NCBI GenBank assembly: GCA_032821775.1
Contig: JAVLRN010000004.1
Location: 3,534,001 to 3,598,000, forward strand
DNA length: 64,000 nucleotides
Origin: Sanguinoderma infundibulare
Lineage: Eukaryota > Basidiomycota > Agaricomycetes > Polyporales > Polyporaceae
Reading direction: 5' to 3'
Shown here: positions 1 to 9,330 of the stretch, piece after piece
Position numbering within the stretch: the stretch's first letter is position 1
Layout of the letters: every line of letters begins with the position of its first letter
The notes under the pieces: model-generated
The model's input: the letters and a program-made list of their open reading frames with translations, nothing else
Databases searched by the model: none
What the model was told of the DNA's origin: nothing
Made by a program: the position numbers and the translations under genes

Positions 1-260
1 GATACATGGCGCATGACACCATGTGGATCGCGATCGCCACTGTCCTAATGTGCACCGAGATCTGCCTCGCGAAGGACAGCGAAGGAAAGGAGATCCAAGT
101 TAAGGAAGACTACGTCAGTGCTTTTGTCACGTAAGTCCTTTTGCGTCGTCCACCTTGCTGGAGTTGACAGTGACCGCGTGTTCGCAGTGAGCCGCAGCCG
201 TTCCCGTGCAGCGTGCAGTTCCGCTCAGAGGCGCATGCTGCACTGCTTGAACAGATGTAG
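1..260 (+). CDS. cytochrome P450, C-terminal fragment (gene starts upstream of window)
   Basis: Only the last two exons are present. Exon 1-130 reads in frame from base 3 as YMAHDTMWIAIATVLMC and aligns residue by residue with the segment after the heme loop of the next P450 (VMAYETLWITIASILMC). An intron lies at 131-187 (GTAAGT...GCAG, 57 nt). The final exon, 188-260, encodes the family's usual end (EPQPFPCSVQFRSEAHAALL) and stops with TAG at 258-260. The heme-binding cysteine lies upstream, outside the window. The protein would be an ER-bound monooxygenase of oxidative secondary or xenobiotic metabolism; the substrate cannot be read. It is a tandem paralogue of the gene at 1020, about 760 bp away and on the same strand. 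Confidence 0.85.
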
Positions 261-972
261 AACACGTCGTGTCTTGATATATACAGCACGTATGTGACGC
301 ACTTGTTCCGAGCTCGGGTCGAATTGCCATGTCAGGGTACGGCCATCGGAAACGCCGTGTTCGAACGAACAAGTCGCCAAGCTTCAAGTCTTATCCCCAT
401 GAATGGATCAAGCGATCGGGGCCCGGGAGACTAACGTAAGTCCGCGCGCGATCGTTGCTCGCTTGCTAGGCTGCAGTGTCTGCTTAGGTGGACAGATGTC
501 TTCGATCAAGACCCCATCGGCGTCAGCTTCGCGCTCGGGTCTCAATACGCATCTGTACTCTTCGCCTCGACATTGACTGTCCCTGGCTGAAGGCATGTGG
601 CGTAGGAAGTGTTACGGCGTCGTTTGGTGAGCGCAGTTCAACATGTACGTTATCAGGCCATTCATGGACTTGTCTGTGCTGATGTCAACCTTAGAAACGG
701 AGATGGTGGACCGGCATTAGAGGGTGTGTTGTCAGTCTCCCTTGGACTGCCGGTGTTATCTGTTGAATGAAAGGGGGACTGACCGGGTAATGCGAAATAA
801 CTGTACCCCCAATCAGGGATGGGCGTGGTTACCTGGACGATCCCTGGCGTTCAGGTGCTGCCAAGTCAAGTTCACTTGATGTCGACGTCTCGTAAACCCC
901 TCCGGCGTGGTGGTCGTGGGCGCTTCGTATTTCTCTTTGCCGATCACTCGAAGACGCCAGAGAACGCCGTAA
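261..972. other. intergenic region between the tandem P450 genes
   Basis: No open frame here shows family similarity or a plausible exon chain. A short stretch near 400-490 has a GTAAGT and a later TTAG, which looks like a chance intron pair. The region presumably holds the terminator of the first P450 and the promoter of the second. Confidence 0.5.
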
Positions 973-980
973 TATAAATA
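973..980 (+). promoter_or_regulatory. TATA box of the second P450
   Basis: TATAAATA lies 40 bases upstream of the ATG at 1020. That spacing suits a transcription start near 1000 and a short leader. It supports 1020 as the true start codon. Confidence 0.55.
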
Positions 981-1019
981 TCCGACCTTTGAACATATAC
1001 CATTCCTCGATCGGTGATC

Positions 1020-3178
1020 ATGCCTCAACTCACAGTCATTGCAGTTCTGTTATCATTCGCTCTCCTTGTCGTGTACCGCGCCCGCAGGTCTTCTGGTCGC
1101 CCTCGCCATCCGCCTGGTCCTCCCGGCTCGATGCTGCTTGGCAACCTTGCCGACATACCTTCTCCCAAAGATTACCCATGGTTGAAGTATCGTGATTGGT
1201 CTCACGAGTACAGTGCGTTCTACGGCCTACTTCATGTTTGCGCCACTAATAACTTGAGCCTGCATTTAGATTCTCCGGTCATACGTCTCAACGCACTTGG
1301 AACCAACATGGTCATCTTGGACACGTTGCAGGCCGCGATGGACTTGCTAGACAAGCGATCTTCGATCTATTCCGGAAGGTATGGCTATCTGTGTCCTCAG
1401 ATCGCAATCTGCTGATATGGTACATCAAAGGAGTCGTATGGTCATGCTGAACGAGCTGTCGGTGATCCATCGAGGCCTGAACGAACCGGCGCGTCTACTG
1501 ACCGGTGACCTGACCTTGACAGCTCTGGATTTGGATGGAACTTCGCAACGATGGACTACGGGAACGACTGGCGCGCCTGCAGGAAGATGACCCACCACGA
1601 ATTCCACCCCGTGTCTTTCGAAAAGTACCGACCAATTTTGCTGAGGAACGCCCGTGATCTTCTGCGTCGCCTCGCGCACGATGGCGGCGCACAGTTGTAC
1701 ACCCATTTGAAACAGTGAGCGGTATTTATATCATCAACCCACGCATGCAGCTAAACCGTCCTACGTCAGTCTCGCCGGGGCCAACATACTGGATGTGACG
1801 CACGGGATCAAGGTGCTCCCGAAGAATGACCCATTCATCCGGCTAGCTGAGACCGCCCAAGAATGCATCGGGAGGTCGGCGACTGGAGGGGCGTTTGCGG
1901 TTGATATTCTCCCGATACGTAAGCTGGGATATGTTTCATTATCCGGCTTGTCGAGTGATAGCTTGGCACAGTGCGCTATATTCCCTCGTGGTTCCCGGGT
2001 GCGGCCTCCAAGCGCTACGCCAGGGCGTATCATGAAGCCGCAGACGGCCAGCTGCATATACCCTACGAGAATTTCCTACAGCGTCTGGTAGGCGCGTTGC
2101 CTTGCTCGCTATCGCCCACTATGACTGACATTGTGACAGTCGTCGGGAAAAGCTGATGACTGCATGGCCAAAGGTTTGGTCGAAGAGTTTGGAACAGATG
2201 TTGAGACAGAACGTCTGATCAAGATGACTACTTCCACGATGTATCTAGGTATGTTGAACAATGCCATCTACCTGTCATCGTGACCATGAGCCCTGACGGA
2301 CTCGATATGCCTAGGCGGCTCTGAGACGGTATATCTCTATTCACAGGTATCCTCTTGATCATTCACTGACATAAACAGCTCAGACTGCGGCCGCACTGCA
2401 CACCTTTTTCCTGGCCATGGTCCTCTTTCCGGAAGTGCAATCCCGTGCGCGCCATGAACTCGAGAGTGCGCTAGGCTCCAATCGCCTCCCAACATTTGAC
2501 GACGTCCATTCCGTCCCGTACATCGACGCGATTGTCAAGGAAACACTCAGATGGCATCCGATCCTCCCGATAGGTATGTTCATAATTCACCACCCTTATC
2601 GTGATGGTTTACTGAAGCAAAGGCCAGATCTACCGCATAAGCTGGAAATCGACGACGTCTACGAGGGATATCATCTCGAGAAGAACTCCCTCGTCATCGT
2701 CAACATATGGTATGCGTCGTTCGGATCTTGATTCACTGGCGTATTCTCACGAAGGTTGCAACTTAAGGTCGATCCTGCACAAGGAAGAGACATATCCAGA
2801 TCCCTACATTTTCAAACCCGAGCGATTTCTCAAAGACGGTGTCATCAATCCTGATACTCCCAGTCCTGAGGATGTTGCTTTCGGATTCGGACGACGCGTG
2901 TGCGCCGGGAAGGTCATGGCCTACGAGACCTTGTGGATCACAATTGCCAGCATCCTCATGTGCCTGGATATCAAGCCCGGAAAGGACAGCTCAGGGCAAG
3001 AGGCTGAGGTGCTCGCGGAATTCGTGAGCGGTTTCGTCAGGTATGCTGTTGTACGTTTGCGAGGGGACAACTCAGCACCGCTTACTGACCTTTCGTACCT
3101 TGCATCGGCGAACCGAAGCCATTTCCCTGTCAAGTTCAGCTCCATTCGGCCGAGACTGCAGCTGTTTTGGACATGTAA
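1020..3178 (+). CDS. cytochrome P450 monooxygenase (O-methylsterigmatocystin oxidoreductase-like, microsomal)
   Basis: Eleven exons can be joined in phase: 1020-1212, 1270-1378, 1431-1457, 1523-1714, 1770-1918, 1972-2087, 2140-2248, 2315-2328 (only 14 nt), 2384-2573, 2628-2709, 2768-3040, giving about 485 residues before the last intron. The N-terminus is a hydrophobic anchor followed by a basic stretch and the PPGPPG hinge. The I-helix reads GGSETTAA, the K-helix ExxR is in KETLRW, and the heme loop is FGFGRRVCAGK with the axial cysteine. This is a complete catalytic P450 that would take electrons from P450 reductase at the ER; the substrate is unknown. The last exon should be about 3105-3178 (PKPFPCQVQLHSAETAAVL, stop TAA 3176-3178), but no AG acceptor precedes it in the right phase. 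The transcript may instead retain the intron and end at 3219-3221. Confidence 0.88.
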
Positions 3179-3295
3179 TTTGAGATATTATGTTGTCGAC
3201 AGTGGGTTGTATGTTATATGACGACGCACGTTTAAAAGGCTACGACACCATGCATGGCCAGCGTATTCACCGCGGATCCTCGTCATCTTGTTCCC

Positions 3296-3960
3296 ATGGA
3301 AGCGGAAGACTCCCATAAGATAGGCTCAGCTCCGACAGTTCCGGGGTCCGTGCTTGGTACGATGTCCTCGCAGCCTCCGACCCTAGCCCATGGCTAACAA
3401 GTTCCCCAGCACAGAAGGCGCCGTGAGGCGCGCCGAGGAGCACGATGAACCCTTGCCATCAAAAAATGCGGAGCGCATATCCGAAGCTTCAAACCGAACT
3501 TGCTGCAAGAGATGGCTTTCGGACCAGTAAGAGTCAAGGGCTTTTGATGCCTTGAGAAGTTGAGCTAATATTTTGATTCAGACTAATGCTCCAGTGGACA
3601 CATACTACGCTGCGGAACGTCTACACACGGATGCAATGGAAGAAGACATTCGAGTCAATCCTGCCTGAATACACCGTGGTATGCGAACAGCGAAGGCTAT
3701 GTACCCTTCCGCATCGGCAACATTTTTGGTAACAATGATTGCATCCATTGGTGGACGGAACTGCTCGGAAGCGCCTCCGCGTGGAAAGCATCGAATGCCG
3801 TCCAGAGTTGGACTTCTCGATGGGTGCGCAACGATTTATACACAGCCAACCAGCTTCTGACATTCACCTAGCTTGCCTTCAAACTTTCCGCCACCTCTGT
3901 GCCCGTCCCGCGACGATTGGTCAAGAAGCCCCGGAACGCGAGGCAAGCGAGCGCAATGTT
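3296..3960 (+). CDS. unidentified gene or gene relic downstream of the P450
   Basis: Three exons join in phase: 3296-3356, 3415-3526 and 3582-3678, with introns GTACGA...ACAG and GTAAGA...TCAG. They give MEAEDSHKIGSAPTVPGSVL, then an acidic/basic stretch, then QLMLQWTHTTLRNVYTRMQW and KKTFESILPEYTV. After 3678 the frame cannot be followed. Another frame (3690-3960) reads FRIGNIFGNNDCIHWWTELL and runs through a TAG to a basic tail ending KKPRNARQASAML. I do not recognise the family. The intron phases argue for a real gene at least at the 5' end; the 3' part may be broken. It starts about 120 bp after the P450. Confidence 0.35.
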
Positions 3961-4094
3961 GTAGTAGGTCACCTATCCGGTTCTCGAGAAGCACAGTTCA
4001 AGACTAATAAAGTCACCCAAGCTTCCGCCGCAGGTATGCTCGGCTGGAAAGCCGTCCTCCTTCTCCAGCACCGTCGCTACGCTCCAACGCCTTG

Positions 4095-5590
4095 ATGTCC
4101 CTGAGAGGAGACTTCAACAGAATCACCATGCAGCTTTCCGCCCCAGCTCGAGTCAATGTCAATGAAGCCTTACCAGCAAAACTCCTTGAGGAGATCTTCC
4201 GGATCCTCAAAGATGGCGGCGGCCCGTCGCTATCGGCATGTACTCTGGTCTGCAAGCTATGGCGCCGCCTCACCGTCCCCCTCCTTTTCTCCACCATCAC
4301 CGTCAGAGGCGAAAGCAAAGTAGTTTCCGGTTCTGCGTCGTACATCCAGGCCTTGCATCGTGGGTCCGAGAGTTGCACTGCCTCAGGTTTTCGGTCCGGA
4401 CCGAGCATTCTATCGTCGACCTCCTCTCCCTTCTTTCTATCCTCCCTTCCCTTCCCAATCTCCGCACGCTCTTCATCACCGGGTCCATTCACGACAGGCA
4501 CCCCGCTGCAGGCTCGCTTCCATCGCACGCGACTTGTGTCGGAGACACTCCGACTCCGGTCACGTTGGACAGATTGGTGCTGCGCCAGTGCATGGGGATC
4601 GGATCCCTTCTGCCCTATCTCCTCACCCAACTCGACGTGCGCTACTTGGAGTTGATAGAACTGCAGGACAACGGAGTTGTATTGCCCACGGCGTCGCCCG
4701 GATGCCAACACATCATTACAGAACCAAGGATCCGACTATCACAGCTGATCATCGACAGGAACGCGCGCCCATCTGTCTGGTACGGTCTGTTCGACCACAT
4801 CCTTGCCCCCCGGTCCCTGCGCGCCCTCGCCGTCGGCTGCTGGAACGGAGAAGACGTCCGCGAGCTGTGCCGTTTCCTCAGCTGCTCAGACGTCGCCCGG
4901 GACCTGCAGAGTATCAGCGTGGACGTCAACCTCGCTATGCTCTCAACTGCCAGCGGTGAGTCGCACGCCGATACCTGCGAAGCTCTATGATCAACTCACA
5001 TTTAGCGATGTCGTCGCAGTTTCACCCTTTGTGAGCCTCGGGACCGCACTCTCGGCATGTCAGTCCTTGGAATGCCTCCGCGTTGGCATAGAAGATGGCG
5101 GAAATGCCGGGCGTGACCCCCGGCATGTGGCCATCTCTCCGCTCCTCGATGCCGTCCGGCACCAGTCTTCACGTCTCTGGGTGTTCGCGATACGCATCCG
5201 GACACGCAACCCGGGGGACTGGCTGCACGTGCGCGACGCTAGCTCATCAGCGCGATCGTTGGATTTTGGCGACCTCGACAGGATACTGTCCCCGTTGTCC
5301 GGCCACTTTCCAGATTTGAGCAGCGTCACGCTGGAGGTTCTGACGGATGCTTCCCTCCGCATCGGGGTGCCGGAAACGATCACGCTCGGCCGGGACGTCC
5401 AACTCGGGCTGCTTCTCGAGGTTCGAAAGGCTAGTTTGCTGCGCGCTGTGTACGCCACGAAAGTAACCCGGTTGATTCGTGAGTAGCCAGCTTATTGCAC
5501 GGTCATACCCACAAACTAACCGGGATACTTCGCGTCGCCAGCGCAGATATTTACTCCGTGCGGCTATCGCCGCCGCCTGTGAGCGAATAG
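4095..5590 (+). CDS. F-box/LRR-type protein (F-box gene 1), with an internal frame break
   Basis: The N-terminus carries an F-box: LPAKLLEEIFRILKDGG, then LSACTLVCKLWRRLTVPLLF at about residues 25-65. Such proteins are substrate receptors of SCF ubiquitin ligases, with the F-box binding Skp1 and the C-terminal leucine-rich part binding targets. Exons are 4095-4955, 5020-5478 and 5547-5590, with introns of 64 and 68 nt. The C-terminal LRR-like part (LPNLRTLFITGS, SLRALAVGCWNG, LECLRVGIEDGG) resembles the other two F-box genes here, including a short final exon with a PP motif before the stop. The total length is not divisible by three. The frame must change near 4335-4365, between SYIQAL and WVRELHCLRF, and no intron fits there. 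It is either a one- or two-base indel or a pseudogene. ATG 4131 (MQLSAPARV) is an alternative start. Confidence 0.7.
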
Positions 5591-5784
5591 CTTACGAGAG
5601 GCCTTCCGTTGACGCCATCCTGTGCAGGAGCGCACGATTTTGATGCATATTCGATTGGGGTGGTGCATAGCCAACAGCGCTGCTGTGGCCCCAACTCAGA
5701 GTACATGCGAGGTCGCCTGACCGCTGCGCTGCCATCTCCACGGATGCAATGATTGGACGCTGATTCGTAATCAAGTTGTATTCG

Positions 5785-5790
5785 TATAAA
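5785..5790 (+). promoter_or_regulatory. TATA box of the GST gene
   Basis: TATAAA lies about 62 bases upstream of the ATG at 5852, in the 260-bp gap after F-box gene 1. Confidence 0.45.
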
Positions 5791-5851
5791 TGCATGGCAC
5801 GATGCTGGTCTATGCGAGCTCCGCCTTCACTTTGCCCGCTCAACCTCGAAG

Positions 5852-6687
5852 ATGACGATTGTGTTCTACGACATCCCGAGCAACGCCAAAGGCGGGGCGT
5901 GGTCCCCGAATACATGGAAGACCAGGTGCGAGGACAGAAATGGGGAGTGTTGCGCGAGAGCGTACTCACCTTATCATGTAGGTTCTCGTTGAACATCAAA
6001 GGTCTCCCGTGCAGGACCATCTGGGTCGAGTACCCAGACATCGAGCCGCTCTGCAAGAAGATCGGCGCGACGGCGACAGGAAAACGACGCGACGGCTCAC
6101 CGCTGTACACTCTCCCCGTCATCCACGACCCAAGCACGGGCGCGACCGTCTCCGACTCTGCCGCCATCGCGCGCTACCTCGACAAGACATATCCGGACAC
6201 CCCCACGCTTATCCCCCCGCACCTGGACGCGCTGACCGCCGCGTTTGAGGACGCGTTCTGGGCGGTGATCCCGGGGGACAACCTCAGATTCATCATTGGC
6301 CCTGCGGCGTACGACGTGCTCCGCGAGGGGAGTCGGCCGTATTTCCGTCGGACTCGAGACAAGCTCCTTGGGCAGCCAGAAGAGTTCGAGCGCGGGAGCG
6401 AGAAGAAGGCGCAGCACTGGGCGAAGACCCAGGAGGGCGTGAGTCGGGTCGCCAAGTGGCTCGAGATGGATGGGAAAGAGAAGCTGCTCTTCGCGGGAGA
6501 TGAGGCGGGGATCACATACGCCGACATCACTGTCGCCGGGTTCTTTATGTGGTTCAAGACGTGCTGTGGGGAGGATAGCCAGGAGTGGTCCGATATCAGA
6601 GCACTGGACGGCGGGAGGTGGGCGAGGTTCATGAAGGCATTCGAGAAGTATGAGGTCGTGGATGTCGGAGAGGAACTTGAGCTGTAA
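5852..6687 (+). CDS. glutathione S-transferase, fungal GSTFuA / LigE (beta-etherase)-like class
   Basis: Two exons, 5852-5925 and 5982-6687, encode 259 residues, the usual size of the class. The N-terminal thioredoxin fold starts MTIVFYDIPSNAKGGAWSPN, with the serine/asparagine region of the active site (AWSPNTWKTR) typical of these Ure2p-like A enzymes. VEYPDIEPLCKKIGA, SPLYTLPVIHDPSTG and SDSAAIARYLDKTYP follow; the last includes the glutathione-contacting ESxAI-like motif in the form DSAAI. The C-terminal all-helical domain ends EKYEVVDVGEELEL. In white-rot fungi this class is expanded and binds or conjugates wood-derived phenolics; that role here is inferred from the family. No signal peptide is visible, so it is cytosolic. 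The start is fixed by the intron phase and the conserved N-terminus. Confidence 0.92.
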
Positions 6688-6984
6688 AAGAAGCGTGGTA
6701 CGTACCGGTTATGTGGAGTTGAATGAGAATGGGCTCGTCAACAATCTTGAATGTGGTTTCCTCAGCGGACGGCGGGTGTCGCTCCTTGAGTTCAGTTGGT
6801 CAAGGACAATCCGCGTGTGTAGGGCTCTGTGCGGGTGAGGAAGGAGCTGCTGGACTTGTCACTGAGCGGGTCCTTGTACAGGTTGGATTCGATGCGCTGG
6901 CGAGCAACTGGCGAGCCTCGCATTCACGTGCACCTATAATGACATACAATTAGCACGAAGGAGAATAACCAGCCTGTGCAACTC

Positions 6985-7310
6985 ACCCCGAAGAGAACGA
7001 CGTGAAGGTTCTCGGTGTCGACCGTCGACTGTCGGCGAGCGGGGCCCGGCTTCACGTCCTCCATGTCCTCCACGTCTTTGGTTGTGAGTAGTGATACGTT
7101 GTCGACGTCGTTAGCCGGTAGCTCGAACTAGCACACGAAGGATGTGGATAGGGACAAACGGAGGCTCAATTCGTTAGAGGAGGTGGAGGTCGATGGGAGA
7201 GTCTGCCAGTGCCAGCTCGGAGCGAAAGCGTTCTCGGTCCGAGTCACCGGCGGTCCGAAGCGCCGGTGAGTGATCCCCGCGGCTAAGTGCAAACCCATCC
7301 TCCATCGTGT
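6985..7310 (-). pseudogene. relic exon paralogous to 12312-12590
   Basis: On minus, a stretch reading LRTAGDSDRERF, SPIDLHLL and then a Ser/Leu-rich tail matches the relic at 12312-12590 in order (LSGLTHTTGH, SPIDPHLLQYIELL). Both end just before a GTGAGTTGCAC or near-equivalent donor (CCGAAGAGAAC versus CCAGTGAAAG on plus). Here the frame is broken around 7130. The product is unknown. The two copies flank F-box gene 2 and the 9-12 kb block, which suggests a segmental duplication. Confidence 0.3.
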
Positions 7311-7538
7311 CTTCCACGTTGTACACACCGCACACTGCTCCTGGCTTACGCCTAGCACTTCGAGTGAAACGACCATGGTATGCGATAAGTGCCACGTTCG
7401 CGTCTTTCAGAACATCTCACGACAGAGCCTCCAGGACCGGCGGACCGCCCTGGCGGTGCTTTAGGTCTTGGCTCTGCGCCGTCAACTATGCCCGTACTTA
7501 AGCAGGAGAGGGAGGGGTTGGATGCCGGATAGTCAACC

Positions 7539-9107
7539 ATGGACCGTGTCATCCTGTGAGTCCAGTCCTTGCCAGTGCTTGTTGCATGTTCGTTGACGGT
7601 TTTCCCAGCCTGCCGCTGAGGCTGGCTCGCATTCTCGCTCGAGCCGTCTCCCCCTCTCCCATACCCGGACCCATCAACGCACTTCCTCCAGAGCTTCTTC
7701 ACGACATCTTCGAATTGCTCGAGTTTTCATATCGCGACACCCTCTGGAGTTGTATGCGCGTCAGTCGGGGTTGGTACCTGGTCGCCCGCCCTCATTTCCT
7801 CGCGGTCATCTCAGTGAGGTACCGTCATCGCAAGCACTTTCTCCGGCTCCTACGCGCACATCCAGAACTTGCAGTGCACATCAAATCAGTCCGTCTCTTC
7901 GATAAGGCGTTAGATGACCCGGAGGATCGTGGAACGTACTGGACTTCCGAGAAGACACCGGAACCGTTGGACATCCTTCTGTCAACCCTCCCCGTTCTCA
8001 CCAACCTACAAAATCTCACCCTTGTTGGATTCAAGGGCGATATCGCTCGTCCTCTCCTCTCCTCACGCGCGACCGAAAGTCAAATCTCTCTTCGGCAACT
8101 GTCTTTGGAGAATTGCTCCGGTGCCCCCCTCAATCTCATCCTCGGACTTCTTCCTCTCTTCTCCTTGGACACTCTGATTATCAAACCGCGCTCCCGTGGA
8201 GGGCCCGTATCACGGAATTATTCGCTCACTACACCGACATTTGTCGTGATCCCGAATGTCGTGCTTGAAGGACACTGGCTACCCCTCAGCAGCTTCTTCG
8301 ACTTTTTCGAGCGCACCTTGGTTCCCAGAAGCCTTCGTGCACTAGGCATCATGGAAAAGACGCACACGACTCTCTTTCCCGTGCTTGGCACGTTCCTTCA
8401 ATCCCCCACAGCCCAGGGCTTGTTGAGCATCAGCCTCGACTTGGTCGGCAAACTCGACTATGGCCCGGACGTAAACAGCAACATCGGCGGTGAGCGGCAT
8501 ATTCATGTATCAAGAAAGCGGTGTGCACACTAACGTGTTACATAGGGATTCCGATGGAGTTCAAAATCATCGGGGCCGCCCTCGCGCACTGCACTCGACT
8601 ACAGTGTGTCCGAATCGGATACACTTGCTGGAAGCCGTCCTTTCGGGGTGACGCATTCGCACCTATCGTCGCCAGCCTCCCCGTGACGCTTCGCGCCTTC
8701 TCCATCCACATTTGGGTGCCGCCACAGTCATCTTGGCTGGACTGCCGTACCAAAACCGGAGAGGGTCTCGATGCCGTCGATCGCGCGCTCTCTCCATCGG
8801 GCGATGGCTGGAGATTTCCTCATTTGCAGAGGGTCGATCTGCATGTCCATGACATGGCTGCCCAGCCATGTGCGAAAGTGAGTACAATGCCTCCCGAGGA
8901 GAACGACTCGCCGGTGCTCCCGAAGCTCCAGGCCGCCGGGTTGCTGCGGTTCGTGCATGTCGTGGCGACCGAGGATGTCCAACGTGAGTTCTTTCGCGAT
9001 TTGATTGTGGCGAGAGCTGACTCGCCGTTATATGTGACTCCATGGCGTTTTCGGGGCGCATTTCAGCTCTAGCTAGCGTGTATTGGCCTCCGGAGATGCA
9101 GCATTGA
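7539..9107 (+). CDS. F-box/LRR-type protein (F-box gene 2)
   Basis: Four exons in phase (7539-7555, 7609-8489, 8546-8983, 9073-9107) give 456 residues. The first exon encodes only MDRVIL; its position and the GTGAGTCCAG donor match the first exons of F-box gene 3 and the orphan exon at 13029. The F-box (INALPPELLHDIFELLEF, then LWSCMRVSRGWYLVARPHF) lies at about residues 30-75. A leucine-rich region follows (LPVLTNLQNLTLVGFKG, ISLRQLSLENCSG, SLRALGIMEK). The last exon encodes VYWPPEMQH before TGA, the same tail type as gene 3 (IYWPPAI). The inferred role is SCF ubiquitin-ligase adaptor with an unknown target. The frame is open throughout and all splice sites are canonical. Confidence 0.85.
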
Positions 9108-9330
9108 TGCGGCCCGAGTTGTTGCTGGGTGGATGAGATCACCGCCTGCCAGGGACGATTTCCGTGCAAGTCTTGTCGATGAATAGTTTCGACACGAGCT
9201 CAAGGATTATGACGATGACATGCCGGTTATGAAGTACGACATGGTAGAAACAGACAACATTTGTAGCAGTACTGCAGCCTATGAGACATGTATGCATGTC
9301 TATCCCTTGTCCGCCTCAAACAACCTGGAG
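9108..9330. other. spacer after F-box gene 2
   Basis: No gene seen. A 153-residue plus-strand frame running from here to 9681 has no family features and lies antisense to the exon chain read on minus; I treat it as chance. Confidence 0.4.

Noticed and set aside
1..9107. Secondary-metabolite biosynthetic cluster (P450s, GST)
   Set aside because: No backbone synthase, terpene cyclase or cluster regulator is present; tandem P450s and GSTs are common in wood-decay fungi without clustering.
8663..9169. 168-residue minus-strand ORF over the end of F-box gene 2
   Set aside because: It lies antisense to an exon with clear LRR-like coding and canonical splice sites, and has no motif of its own.
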